The translations under genes and the position numbers were made by a program. From contig NZ_CH724156.1 of the NCBI RefSeq assembly GCF_000152625.1, forward strand, positions 2,534,602-2,598,601: a stretch of 64,000 nt of DNA. Reading direction: 5' to 3'. Of the stretch, positions 10,065 through 18,202 are shown piece by piece. Source of the stretch: Roseovarius nubinhibens ISM. Lineage in GTDB: Bacteria > Pseudomonadota > Alphaproteobacteria > Rhodobacterales > Rhodobacteraceae. The notes beneath the pieces were generated by a model. The model saw only the letters and a program-made list of their open reading frames with translations, searched no databases and was not told where the DNA came from. The first letter of the stretch is position 1; each line of letters begins with the position of its first letter.

Positions 10065-11006
10065 TCAGCCGTCGGCCTGCGCCGCGAGGGGGATCGGGGC
10101 CGGTCGGGTGAGGCGCGACAGGGTCTTGATACATTTATGGGTCAGCTTCTTTTCGCGGCCATTGGGGGAGGCCACGGCATAGAGCGTGGCGCCGCTCTTG
10201 ACCCAATGCGCGCTGAGCGGGACCAATTGCCCGGTGCGCAGGTAGCCATCCGCAAAGCCGCGCCAGGCGAGGACCGTGCCTTCGCCCCGTGTCGCGGCCT
10301 CGAGCGCGTAGACGTAATTGTCGAACTGCTGTTCGGGCGCGTCGGGCAGGGCGAGGGAGCGGGCGTCGAACCAGTCCTGCCAGGTGGCCCAGCCGGAATT
10401 GGCCTTGGTCAGGCAGAGCCGGGGCAGGTGTTGCCAGCGGCTGAGGTCATCATGGTCGACGAGCCCGTGTTCGGCGATAAAATCCGGCGCGGCGGCGGGC
10501 AGGATTTCCTCCACCGCGATCTGCGCGGCGAGCCCTGCGGGGCGGCGGCGGCTATAGTGAAAGACGATGTCGGCCCCGGCATCGATCATCGCGGGAATGG
10601 CCGGGTATTCGCAGGTCACCACCCGGATATGGGCCTGTGGCCCGAGCGCTTTGCGCAGCTCTCCATAGCGCGGCATCAATATCAAATGTGATACTTCATG
10701 GGTGCAGGCGATGACCAGCTCGTTGCGATTGGCCGAAACGGTTTCCCCGGCGCGGCGCAGGCGGGCCAGGACCTGTGCGACCTCATCGGCATAAACGGCC
10801 CCGGCAGCGGTGAGCGAAATACCTCTGCCACTGCGCCCCAGAAGCGCCACGCCTAGATCGGCCTCCAGCCGCCGGATATGGCGGCTAACGGCGGCTTGGG
10901 AGGTGTTCAGCTCTTCGGCGGCGCGGGTGACATTGCCCAGCTGCGCCACCCGTTCAAAGGCCGCGAGCGCGCTGATGGAGGGGAGGTTTCGGCCAGATTT
11001 ATCCAT
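10065..11006 (-). CDS. LysR-family regulator (GcvA-like)
   Basis: A 313-residue LysR-type transcription factor. The winged helix-turn-helix occupies residues about 5-64 (SALAAFERVAQLGNVTRAAE...QAAVSRHIRRLE), followed by a periplasmic-binding-like effector domain. The start is the ATG at 11006, which gives the standard LysR N terminus. The gene sits between the minus-strand amidase and demethylase genes and the plus-strand metallo-beta-lactamase and ABC genes, so it is the natural regulator of both arms. A perfect inverted repeat overlaps its own start codon, which points to autoregulation. Confidence 0.88.
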   Translation of the reverse strand: MDKSGRNLPSISALAAFERVAQLGNVTRAAEELNTSQAAVSRHIRRLEADLGVALLGRSGRGISLTAAGAVYADEVAQVLARLRRAGETVSANRNELVIACTHEVSHLILMPRYGELRKALGPQAHIRVVTCEYPAIPAMIDAGADIVFHYSRRRPAGLAAQIAVEEILPAAAPDFIAEHGLVDHDDLSRWQHLPRLCLTKANSGWATWQDWFDARSLALPDAPEQQFDNYVYALEAATRGEGTVLAWRGFADGYLRTGQLVPLSAHWVKSGATLYAVASPNGREKKLTHKCIKTLSRLTRPAPIPLAAQADG

Positions 11007-11021
11007 ATCAGAATTGATATG
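11004..11021. promoter_or_regulatory. inverted repeat at the LysR start, probable operator
   Basis: CATATCA-GAAT-TGATATG is a perfect 7-bp inverted repeat that includes the start codon of the LysR gene and lies 60 nt before the divergent gene at 11081. It contains a T-N(11-12)-A core as expected for LysR binding. Its position suggests steric autorepression. Confidence 0.55.
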
Positions 11022-11080
11022 AAAATCCACGCAAAAGGCAATGGAGTTTTTGCCGTGCCGCCCTGACAAATGAGCCAGAA

Positions 11081-11842
11081 ATGGCAAATGCGCCGGGGGC
11101 AAGAATGTTGAGACATGTGAGGGACGACCTCTACCAGATTGGTGAGAGCGTGGCGGGCCGCGATGGCTGGCACGAGGCGGTGAGGGTCTATGTGCTGCTG
11201 AATGACGGCTGCCCGCTGCTGTTCGATTCCGGGTCGCATATCCACCGCGGGGCGATCATGGAGGAGCTCAAGACGCTGCTCGGGGATGTCGCGCCGGGCT
11301 ATGTCTTTCTCACCCATACCGAGCTGCCCCATACCGGCAATATCCAAGCCATTCTCGAGGCCTGGCCCGAGACCAAGCTTGTCGCGTCGAGCGCGATCCT
11401 GCCGCATGTCGAATTGCCCTGGTGGGTGCGCGAAGAGCAGGTGCTCTATGGCTATGCCGGCACCGACGAGATCTATGGCGGGCGGCATATCTCCTTTCTC
11501 GACGGGATCCTGAAGGATCAGCCGGGCACCCATTGGATGTATGACGCCCAAAGCGGCACGCTCTTCACCGCAGATGCCTTTGGCTATCTCTATCCCGGTG
11601 AGGCCGATCTCAAATTCGATGACGAGTTGCGGGTCGAGGTGGAATGGCTGCGACGCTACCACGAGAGCGCCTTTCGCTTTTTGCCGCAGGTGAGCGGGGC
11701 CAAGCTTCTCGCCGAGATAGATCAGGTCTTCGACAAGCGCGATGTGCGGGTCATCGCCCCCACCCATGGCAATGCGATGCGGCAGGACATTGACCGCTGC
11801 CGCGACCGTTTCAGCCAAGCCATCAAGGAGACCTGCCAATGA
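11081..11842 (+). CDS. metallo-beta-lactamase-fold protein, flavodiiron-like domain (1)
   Basis: A 253-residue protein with the metallo-beta-lactamase fold as found in the oxygen-reducing domain of flavodiiron proteins (His-x-Glu type). Visible ligands are His79 and Glu81 and His84 in THTELPHTGN, Asp165 in LFTADAFG, and His229 in APTHGN. The Asp normal in HxExDH is Pro83, so the second metal site is likely altered or lost. There is no flavodoxin domain. The start could also be the ATG at 11105 (GGGGGC upstream); 11081 is the longer choice. It overlaps the next, paralogous gene by ATGA. Substrate unknown; a hydrolase or redox role in betaine breakdown is inference from context. Confidence 0.75.
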   Translation: MANAPGARMLRHVRDDLYQIGESVAGRDGWHEAVRVYVLLNDGCPLLFDSGSHIHRGAIMEELKTLLGDVAPGYVFLTHTELPHTGNIQAILEAWPETKLVASSAILPHVELPWWVREEQVLYGYAGTDEIYGGRHISFLDGILKDQPGTHWMYDAQSGTLFTADAFGYLYPGEADLKFDDELRVEVEWLRRYHESAFRFLPQVSGAKLLAEIDQVFDKRDVRVIAPTHGNAMRQDIDRCRDRFSQAIKETCQ

Positions 11843-12705
11843 GCACGAAAGTCTATGGAAGCGGTGCCGACCGCGTGGGCGTGCGTCAGATCACGCCGAA
11901 TATCTACTGGATCTGCCATTGTGCCGGGGCCGAGGCGGCGCGGCTCAACCGGGGTTTTGCCAGCGATTTCGCGCGGGTGAACCCCAAGTTCGATCCCGAG
12001 GCCAATGACATCATCTACAGCTCTTACCTGTTCCTAGATGACAAGACATTTCTGATCGACACGCTCGGCCCGGCCCAGCACAAGACGGTGCTCGAGGCCT
12101 TGGCCGATCTCTTGGGCGACCGGCGGCTCGATTACCTCTGGATCAGCCATACCGAGCTGCCCCATGCGGCAAATACCGCCGCCATCCGCCGCGCCTATCC
12201 GGAGGTCGAGGTGCTCACCGTGGGCGGGCATGACCATTACGAGGTGCATGGGCTGGGCGATGCCAAACAGCTCGACTATGGCGACCGGGTCGAGCTTGGC
12301 CAGCACAGTATCGAGATCATCGAACCGCTCTTTGTCGATCACGCGCTGACGCAATGGATCTATGAGCATAACACCGGGTTTCTGTGCCCGGTGGATTGGG
12401 CCCTCAATGCCCATAACGAGCATCAGTGCTTCCGCTTCATGGATGAGATGGAAGAGGTCGGTTACTCGGCCGAGCGGTTCGGGCATGACGTCTCGATCAC
12501 CAATTGCGTGGTCTTTGCCTGGCTGCGTTGGGCCGATCCCGATCAGGTCGTCGCCGCCATCGACCGGTTCTACGACAAATATGACATCCGGATTTTCGCG
12601 CCGAGTCACACCAATGTGATCCGCGAGAACCTGCCCCAATATCTCGGCGCATTGCGCGAAGCGATGCGCGTGGCGGTCACTCGCGACTATGGGATCGTCC
12701 ACTGA
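11839..12705 (+). CDS. metallo-beta-lactamase-fold protein, flavodiiron-like domain (2)
   Basis: A 288-residue paralogue of the preceding product, translationally coupled to it. It carries the same altered motif, HTELPHAAN (His104, Glu106, Pro108, His109), then DLTVGGHDHY-type His residues near 131-133, Asp186 (CPVDWAL) and a late His in APSHTNV. The N terminus aligns with the paralogue (QITPNIYWI against RDDLYQIG). Co-occurrence of two such proteins with identical HTELPH blocks suggests a heterodimer. No signal peptide, so cytoplasmic. A strong hairpin at 12711-12732 separates it from the transporter genes. Confidence 0.75.
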   Translation: MSTKVYGSGADRVGVRQITPNIYWICHCAGAEAARLNRGFASDFARVNPKFDPEANDIIYSSYLFLDDKTFLIDTLGPAQHKTVLEALADLLGDRRLDYLWISHTELPHAANTAAIRRAYPEVEVLTVGGHDHYEVHGLGDAKQLDYGDRVELGQHSIEIIEPLFVDHALTQWIYEHNTGFLCPVDWALNAHNEHQCFRFMDEMEEVGYSAERFGHDVSITNCVVFAWLRWADPDQVVAAIDRFYDKYDIRIFAPSHTNVIRENLPQYLGALREAMRVAVTRDYGIVH

Positions 12706-12710
12706 TACCG

Positions 12711-12732
12711 GGCGCTGCCCCCGGGCGGCGCC
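12711..12732 (+). other. intercistronic hairpin
   Basis: GGCGCTGCCC and GGGCGGCGCC fold back over a CC turn with one mismatch. No T run follows. It lies six bases after the second metallo-beta-lactamase gene and may act as an mRNA stability element or partial attenuator before the importer genes. Confidence 0.5.
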
Positions 12733-12787
12733 TCCCCAAAGAAACCGCGCCGCAAGGGGCGGAAAACACACCACCAGGGAGTAAGAC

Positions 12788-13756
12788 ATGACCAAGATCA
12801 ATCTAGCGACTTTGAGTGTAATTGGTTTTCTCGGTTCGGCCTCGATCGCGCAGGCCGAGTGTGGCGAGGTTTCGATCACCGAGATGAACTGGGCCTCGGC
12901 CTCGGTCGTCACCACCGTGGCGACCTTTCTCATGGAGCAGGGCTATGGCTGCGCGGTGACAGTTGTGCCCTCGTCGACGGTGCCGGCTGTCACCTCGGTC
13001 TCCGAGACCGGAGAGCCCGACATCCTGACCGAGCTTTGGCTCTCGAGCCTGCCGAACTATGCCAAGCTCGAGGCGCAAGGCACGGTGCGCACACTGACAG
13101 AGGTGCTCTCGGATGGCGGGCAAGAGGGCTGGTGGGTGCCGCAATACCTCGCCGAGGCGCATCCCGAAGTGACCACCATCGAGGGCATTCTCGCCAATCC
13201 CGATCTGGTGGGCGGGCGGTTTCACCGGTCTCCCGATGGCTGGGCGGCGGCGATTGTCGACAGCTCGCTCGCCAAGGCCTGGGATCTCGAGGGCAACGGG
13301 ATCGAGGTCTTTGCCCATGGTTCGGGCGAGACGCTCGCCACCTCCATCGCCGCCGCCTATGCGGATAGGGAACCGTGGTTCGGCTATTACTGGGCGCCGA
13401 CCTCGGTGCTGGGCAAGTTTCCCATGGTGATGGTCGATCTGGGCGAGTTTGACGCCGATATCCATGCCTGCAACTCCAAGGCCGATTGTGCAAACGTCGG
13501 CAAATCGCCCTATCCGCGGGCGCGGGTGATCACCGCGGTGACGCCCGGCTTTGCCGAGGAAAACCCCGAGATCATCGAGATGCTGAGCAATCTGAGTTTC
13601 ACCAATGATCAGATGGGCGCGATCCTCGCCTGGCAGGAAGAAAATGGCGCGTCGAGCGAAGAGGCGGCCGTCTGGTTCCTGTCCAACAATTCCGACATCT
13701 GGGCGGGTTGGGTGAATGACGCGGCACGCGAAAACCTCGCGGCCCTGATTCCCTGA
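12788..13756 (+). CDS. glycine betaine/proline betaine ABC transporter, substrate-binding protein
   Basis: A 322-residue periplasmic binding protein of the OpuAC/ProX family, with a signal peptide cut after SIAQA. Characteristic elements are SITEMNWASA at the mature N terminus, the EPDILTELWL block and several Trp residues (for instance GGWWVPQ-like EGWWVPQ and WFGYYWAP) that usually build the aromatic cage for a quaternary ammonium group. CNSKADCANVG carries a likely disulfide. RBS CAGGGAG precedes the ATG. First gene of a canonical binding protein-permease-ATPase set. The ligand is probably a betaine; which one cannot be told from sequence. Confidence 0.88.
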   Translation: MTKINLATLSVIGFLGSASIAQAECGEVSITEMNWASASVVTTVATFLMEQGYGCAVTVVPSSTVPAVTSVSETGEPDILTELWLSSLPNYAKLEAQGTVRTLTEVLSDGGQEGWWVPQYLAEAHPEVTTIEGILANPDLVGGRFHRSPDGWAAAIVDSSLAKAWDLEGNGIEVFAHGSGETLATSIAAAYADREPWFGYYWAPTSVLGKFPMVMVDLGEFDADIHACNSKADCANVGKSPYPRARVITAVTPGFAEENPEIIEMLSNLSFTNDQMGAILAWQEENGASSEEAAVWFLSNNSDIWAGWVNDAARENLAALIP

Positions 13757-13773
13757 TAGGGGGCTGACGGGGG

Positions 13774-13809
13774 ACCGGCGGGCGCGGGGGCAACCCGTCG
13801 CCCGCCGGT
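13774..13809 (+). other. intercistronic hairpin after the binding-protein gene
   Basis: An 11-bp perfect stem, ACCGGCGGGCG with CGCCCGCCGGT, 14-nt loop. No T tract. Such hairpins after a binding-protein gene usually protect the upstream mRNA so that the binding protein is made in excess over the permease. Confidence 0.7.
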
Positions 13810-13848
13810 GCGCCACAGGTGAACGGCAACAGAAATTGAGGAAATGGC

Positions 13849-14889
13849 ATGGCCTATTACGATGCGATGTTCGACAAGGTCGGGCTGCGCGACTGGTGCG
13901 GAGAGACGGGCGGCAGCGGCGGGCCGATGACCATGGCCGAACTGCTGGCCAAGAAGGGCGGCGGCACGGCGGCCGATGCGCCGGTCCCGTTTCTGGCGAC
14001 GCCCTTTCCCTCGCTCGACAATCTGCATGAGGCCTGCCAGAGCATCCCGCGCACCCGCGAGATGACCGCCGGGGTGGAACAGCTCTTTCTCGGCGTCAAG
14101 GACAGTCTCAAGCTTGTGCTCGACCCGCTGACCCAACCGCTCAGCTGGGCGCTCGACGGCGCGCTGGCCCTGTTTCAGGCGGTGCCCTGGTTCATCATGA
14201 TCCCACTTCTGCTGCTCGGGACATGGTTGCTCAGCCGTCAGTGGCGGATGGTGCTTCTGGTCGCCATCAGCTTTCTCTTTCTGGGCTTCATCGACCATTA
14301 CAGCTATTCGGTGCAGACCCTGTCGATCATCTTTGTCTGCACCGCGATCTGTGTCTGTCTCGGCGTGCCGATCGGCATTCTCATGTCCAAGAGCGACCGG
14401 TTTCAGAAATGGACGATCCCGGTGCTCGACATGCTGCAGACCTTGCCGACTTTCGTCTATCTGATCCCGCTCATCTTTCTGTTTTCCGTCACGGAATCTA
14501 AGCTCTACGGGATTGCCATCATCCTTTATGCCATCGTGCCGGTGATCCGGCTCACCGATCTCGGCATTCGTTTGGTTGACCGCGATGTGATCGAGGCGGC
14601 CGATGCCTTTGGCATGACGCGGCGGCAAAAGCTCTTTGGCGTCGAGATCCCGCTGGCGCTGCCCAATATCATGGCCGGGATCAACCAGACCATCATGATG
14701 TCGCTGGCGATGGTGGTGATCGCCTCGCTCGTCTCGGCGCCGGGGCTCGGCGTGCTCGTGCTGCGCGGCATCCGCAATCTGGAGCTCGGGGTGGGGCTGG
14801 TCTCGGGCTTCTGTATCGTGCTCATCGCGATCATTCTGGACCGGGTCAGCAAGTCTGCCCTGTCTCGCATCAACGAAGCTCAGAAATGA
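13849..14889 (+). CDS. glycine betaine-type ABC transporter permease
   Basis: A 346-residue ProW/OpuAB-type inner-membrane subunit. About 105 N-terminal residues precede the membrane part, followed by at least six hydrophobic segments from PWFIMIPLLLLGTWLL onward. The cytoplasmic EAA loop is EAADAFGMTRRQKLFGVEIPL-like near residues 240-260, which contacts the ATPase. It lies 92 nt after the binding protein and 10 nt before the ATPase gene. A short GC-rich prefix (GGSGGPMTMAELLAKKGGG) has no counterpart I know. Confidence 0.88.
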   Translation: MAYYDAMFDKVGLRDWCGETGGSGGPMTMAELLAKKGGGTAADAPVPFLATPFPSLDNLHEACQSIPRTREMTAGVEQLFLGVKDSLKLVLDPLTQPLSWALDGALALFQAVPWFIMIPLLLLGTWLLSRQWRMVLLVAISFLFLGFIDHYSYSVQTLSIIFVCTAICVCLGVPIGILMSKSDRFQKWTIPVLDMLQTLPTFVYLIPLIFLFSVTESKLYGIAIILYAIVPVIRLTDLGIRLVDRDVIEAADAFGMTRRQKLFGVEIPLALPNIMAGINQTIMMSLAMVVIASLVSAPGLGVLVLRGIRNLELGVGLVSGFCIVLIAIILDRVSKSALSRINEAQK

Positions 14890-14899
14890 AGAGGCAGGC

Positions 14900-15979
14900 A
14901 TGACACAGGCCCCCAGGATACAGGCCTCCAACACACAGGCCCCCAAGGTTTCGATCCGAAACCTCTACAAGATCTTCGGCCCGCGTCCGGCCCATGCGCT
15001 GCAACAGGTGCTGGGCGGGGTGGGCAAAACGGACCTGCTCAAATGCCATGGCCATGTGCTCGGCTTGCAGGACATCAACATCGATATGCAACCCGGCGAA
15101 ATCACGGTGATCATGGGCCTGTCGGGATCGGGGAAATCGACCCTGATCCGCCATCTCAACCGGCTCATCGAACCGAGTGCCGGCGAGGTTTGGGTGAATG
15201 GCGAAAACGTGCTCGGCTATGGCGAGCGAAAGCTGCGCAGGCTGCGCCAGACCACCATGTCGATGGTGTTTCAGAAATTCGCCCTGCTGCCCCATCGCAC
15301 CGTGGCCGAGAACGCCGGAACCGCGCTCACCGTGCGGGGGGCGGCGCGGCCCGAAATCCTCGCGGCGGGGCGCAAGTGGTTGGCGCGGGTCGGGCTCGCG
15401 GGCTATGAGGATCATTATCCGCATCAACTCTCGGGCGGGATGCAGCAGCGCGTCGGCATTGCCCGCGCCCTGGCCTCAGATTCCGAGATCATGCTCATGG
15501 ACGAGGCGTTTTCGGCGCTCGATCCGCTCATCCGGACGGATATGCAGGATCTGCTGCTCGAGCTACAGCAGGATTTGAAGAAGACCATCATCTTCATCAC
15601 CCATGACCTCGACGAGGCGCTGAAACTGGCCGATCATCTGGTGATCCTCAAGGATGGCTATGTCGTCCAGCAGGGCGAGCCGCAGCATATCCTGCTCAAC
15701 CCGAGCGACCCCTATATCGAGGACTTCGTGAGCGATATTAACCGCGCCCGGGTGCTGCGGGTGCGGTCGATCATGGCGGATGTGGCACGCCATGACGGGC
15801 CCTTCGACGGCGATGTGCGCGCCGATGACACTCTTGAGAGCCTGATCAGCCTCTCTGGCGGCGAGACCTGCAAAGTGTACCGGGTGATGGAGGGCGACAG
15901 ACAGCTGGGCGTGCTCGACATGACAGAGCTGCTCCCTGCGCTGGTGCCGGCACGCACGGGCAAGCGGGCGATGGGATAG
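14900..15979 (+). CDS. glycine betaine-type ABC transporter ATP-binding protein
   Basis: A 359-residue ProV/OpuAA-type ATPase. It has Walker A GLSGSGKST, the signature LSGGMQQR, Walker B IMLMDEAFSALD, and H-loop ITHD. The N-terminal extension with KCHGHVLGLQDIN is typical of the betaine-uptake ATPases. The C-terminal 80 residues after the H-loop resemble a shortened CBS-like regulatory tail (one repeat rather than two). It energises the import of the binding-protein ligand and closes the operon. Confidence 0.9.
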   Translation: MTQAPRIQASNTQAPKVSIRNLYKIFGPRPAHALQQVLGGVGKTDLLKCHGHVLGLQDINIDMQPGEITVIMGLSGSGKSTLIRHLNRLIEPSAGEVWVNGENVLGYGERKLRRLRQTTMSMVFQKFALLPHRTVAENAGTALTVRGAARPEILAAGRKWLARVGLAGYEDHYPHQLSGGMQQRVGIARALASDSEIMLMDEAFSALDPLIRTDMQDLLLELQQDLKKTIIFITHDLDEALKLADHLVILKDGYVVQQGEPQHILLNPSDPYIEDFVSDINRARVLRVRSIMADVARHDGPFDGDVRADDTLESLISLSGGETCKVYRVMEGDRQLGVLDMTELLPALVPARTGKRAMG

Positions 15980-16045
15980 GGCCGTCGTCTGTGGCGCGAA
16001 ACCGAGCCTTCGCGCGTCAATTGCTCTTGCAGAGCGCGGTGGGCG

Positions 16046-16327
16046 GTGGATAGTGGCCGGGAAACATCGCAGCGGAAAGGGCGGCAGGTGTCGACAGGTC
16101 AACCGCAGCCCGTTTTGCGTCATCTCAGGCTCTTGGCCATCTGGTTCGTGGTGATCACCGTGATCATCCTGCTCTATGCGGAGGAGACCGAGCCGATGCC
16201 GGTGAGCATCATGGGGCGGCTCTTGATCGCGGCGGGGATCGTGGTCTTTGTAAACCTGCCTTTTGTCCGGGCGATTGGTCGGATCTATCTCAACACCACG
16301 CCGGACGAGCCGGACCTCGACGACTGA
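16046..16327 (+). CDS. small membrane protein of unknown function
   Basis: Up to 93 residues with two hydrophobic segments (LLAIWFVVITVIILLYA and LLIAAGIVVFVNLPF) and an acidic tail DEPDLDD. A GTG at 16088 with GGAAAGGG upstream is a good alternative start and would give 79 residues. It lies between the ABC operon and a convergent TauE gene. No family recognised. Confidence 0.55.
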   Translation: MDSGRETSQRKGRQVSTGQPQPVLRHLRLLAIWFVVITVIILLYAEETEPMPVSIMGRLLIAAGIVVFVNLPFVRAIGRIYLNTTPDEPDLDD

Positions 16328-16333
16328 GCCGCG

Positions 16334-17092
16334 TCAGCCCGCCCCGAGCGCCCAGAGCTCGCGCGCCATCAGGATCGAGCCCGAAACAAAGGTGAGCCCG
16401 ATCAAGAAGCGGCGGAAGAGATCGGTCGAAAGCCTGCCGAAGACATGCAGCCCGATCTGTGCCGCGATCATGGTCGAGGGCAGGGCGATGAGGATCATCA
16501 AGAGCGTCGTACGGTCGTAGGCGCCGCGCCAGGCCAGCAGCAGTGCGGTGATGCCGAGGATGGCCACGTTAAAGCTTTGCAAGACGGCGCGGGTTTCTGT
16601 CTTGGGCCAGGGCTTCATCGAGCACCACATGGTCGGTAGCGCCCCAGAGAGCGAGGCCGCGCCGCCGAGGATGCCGCCGATAAAGCCCACGGTGGCGTCG
16701 GTCTTGCGGGTCTGGTCCGCATAGACGGGCAGCGTCTTGCGAAAGCTGAAATAGCCGCCGTAGAGGATGAGGAACCCGGCGATTACCAGTTTCAGCGTCT
16801 GGGCGTCGATCATCGCCAGAAGCCCCACGCCGAGCGGCACGCCGATCACGCCCGGCAAAAGGAAACGCAGCACGCGGGCGGGCTGTTGGTGGATGTCGTG
16901 GCGCACCCGCCAGAGGCCTTGCAGCCCGCTGGCGACCGAAAGGATGACCACCACCGCCACGGCCTGCACCGGGGGCATGACATTGAGGAAAAAGCCCAGC
17001 GCGAAGAGCGCGGTGCCAAAGCCCGCGAGCCCGTTGATAAACCCGCCGGCGAAGGCCCCGCAGAGCAGCATGGCGATGGTCCAGCCTGTCAT
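16334..17092 (-). CDS. TauE/SafE-family membrane transporter
   Basis: A 252-residue permease with about seven to eight membrane helices and the family motifs GFINGLAGFGTALFAL near residue 18 and FIGGILGGAASLSGALP near 147, where the family's GGxxG-x-P signature is expected. TauE/SafE proteins export sulfite or organic anions. The gene overlaps the LysR gene upstream by 4 nt, so both are transcribed together, away from the dicarboxylate operon. Its substrate is therefore possibly an acid from that pathway, which is inference. Confidence 0.85.
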   Translation of the reverse strand: MTGWTIAMLLCGAFAGGFINGLAGFGTALFALGFFLNVMPPVQAVAVVVILSVASGLQGLWRVRHDIHQQPARVLRFLLPGVIGVPLGVGLLAMIDAQTLKLVIAGFLILYGGYFSFRKTLPVYADQTRKTDATVGFIGGILGGAASLSGALPTMWCSMKPWPKTETRAVLQSFNVAILGITALLLAWRGAYDRTTLLMILIALPSTMIAAQIGLHVFGRLSTDLFRRFLIGLTFVSGSILMARELWALGAG

Positions 17093-18003
17093 GTCTTGTC
17101 CTTTTCAACATTGCGCAGCGGATCGAACGAGCCGGTTTCGACGGCTTCGCACAGCGCCGAGAGCACTTCTTCGATCACGCGTTTCTTTGGGCTGTCGGCG
17201 CGCCAGCACAGGCCGAGCGTGCGGGTCGGCCCATCAGGGCCGAGCGACAGGCGTTTGACGGGCAGCACCACCGGGGACGACACACAGCGCCGCGGCGCGA
17301 TGGAGACGCCGAGATTGGCGAGCACCATGCTCGAAATGGCCTCGAGCCCTTCGAGCTCCATGGTTTCCTTGACGCTGATGCCTTGGCTTTGCAGCCAATG
17401 TTCGATGATCTGACCGACCACGGCGTCGCGGCTGAACCGGATGAATGGCTCGGTCCGCAGGAGGTGTATGGGATCGTCGGAGAGCGTGCCGGGTGCGGCC
17501 AGCAGCACCATCTTTTCCTCGGCGATGGCGGCGAACTCCATTCCGGGTGGCAGCACCACGGGCCGGGTGACCACGGAGGCATCGATCGTGCCGCGCTGGG
17601 TGGCGGACATCAACTGGCGGGTGAGGGCAGGCTCGACCGCGATATGCAGGCTCGTCCAGCGCAGTTTCAGGTTGGACACGGTGAGCGGGATCAGCCCGGC
17701 GAGCGCGGTGGGCACCGTGCCGAGCAGCAGATCGCCGGTGAGCCCGCCATCCTCGGTCACGGAAGGCACGAGATTGTCATAGGCCGCGACCACCTCGCGC
17801 GCCTTGGCCACAAAGGCGCGGCCCGTCGGGGTGAGCTCGGGCGGGCGGCGATTGCGGTCGAAGAGTTGCAGCCCCAGCTCGGCCTCGAGCGCCTTCATCT
17901 GCTGGCTGACGGCGGCGTGCGAGATGAACACGGCGTCGGCGGCGGCGCTGAACGTGTCATGTTCGGCCACGGCGATGAGGGTGCGAAGCATTCGGATGGA
18001 CAT
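17089..18003 (-). CDS. LysR-family regulator divergent from the Tct/Frd-like operon
   Basis: A 304-residue LysR regulator: helix-turn-helix at about 1-60 (MLRTLIAVAEHDTFSAAA...AAVSQQMKALE) and effector domain beyond residue 90. It is transcribed away from tctC-like 18203 across a 199-nt AT-rich gap, the standard arrangement for LysR control of the divergent operon. Expected effector: the imported dicarboxylate or a pathway intermediate. Confidence 0.9.
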   Translation of the reverse strand: MSIRMLRTLIAVAEHDTFSAAADAVFISHAAVSQQMKALEAELGLQLFDRNRRPPELTPTGRAFVAKAREVVAAYDNLVPSVTEDGGLTGDLLLGTVPTALAGLIPLTVSNLKLRWTSLHIAVEPALTRQLMSATQRGTIDASVVTRPVVLPPGMEFAAIAEEKMVLLAAPGTLSDDPIHLLRTEPFIRFSRDAVVGQIIEHWLQSQGISVKETMELEGLEAISSMVLANLGVSIAPRRCVSSPVVLPVKRLSLGPDGPTRTLGLCWRADSPKKRVIEEVLSALCEAVETGSFDPLRNVEKDKT

Positions 18004-18202
18004 GGGGCGGAGGGACTTTGCGGTGAGAGGGCGGGCAACCTAAAGCTGTGTAAGTAAAGCTTTCAGTAAAGTTAAAGATAATTCATTTTTGTTTAGGATT
18101 TCTTTCGCATAGGATTTTGTCAAGGTTTTTCTACCGTCGGGAGATGAGGGCGGGAGGAGGGCCGTACAGCCAAAAGGCGCGAGAGTCGCCAAGGGAGGAC
18201 GA
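18004..18202. promoter_or_regulatory. divergent promoter region, LysR / dicarboxylate operon
   Basis: A 199-nt gap with an AT-rich core (about 18040-18130, for instance AAAGTTAAAGATAATTCATT) that stands out from the GC-rich surroundings. It must hold both promoters and the LysR sites. I cannot define -35/-10 boxes with confidence. GGGAGGA before 18203 is the ribosome binding site of the first operon gene. Confidence 0.6.
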
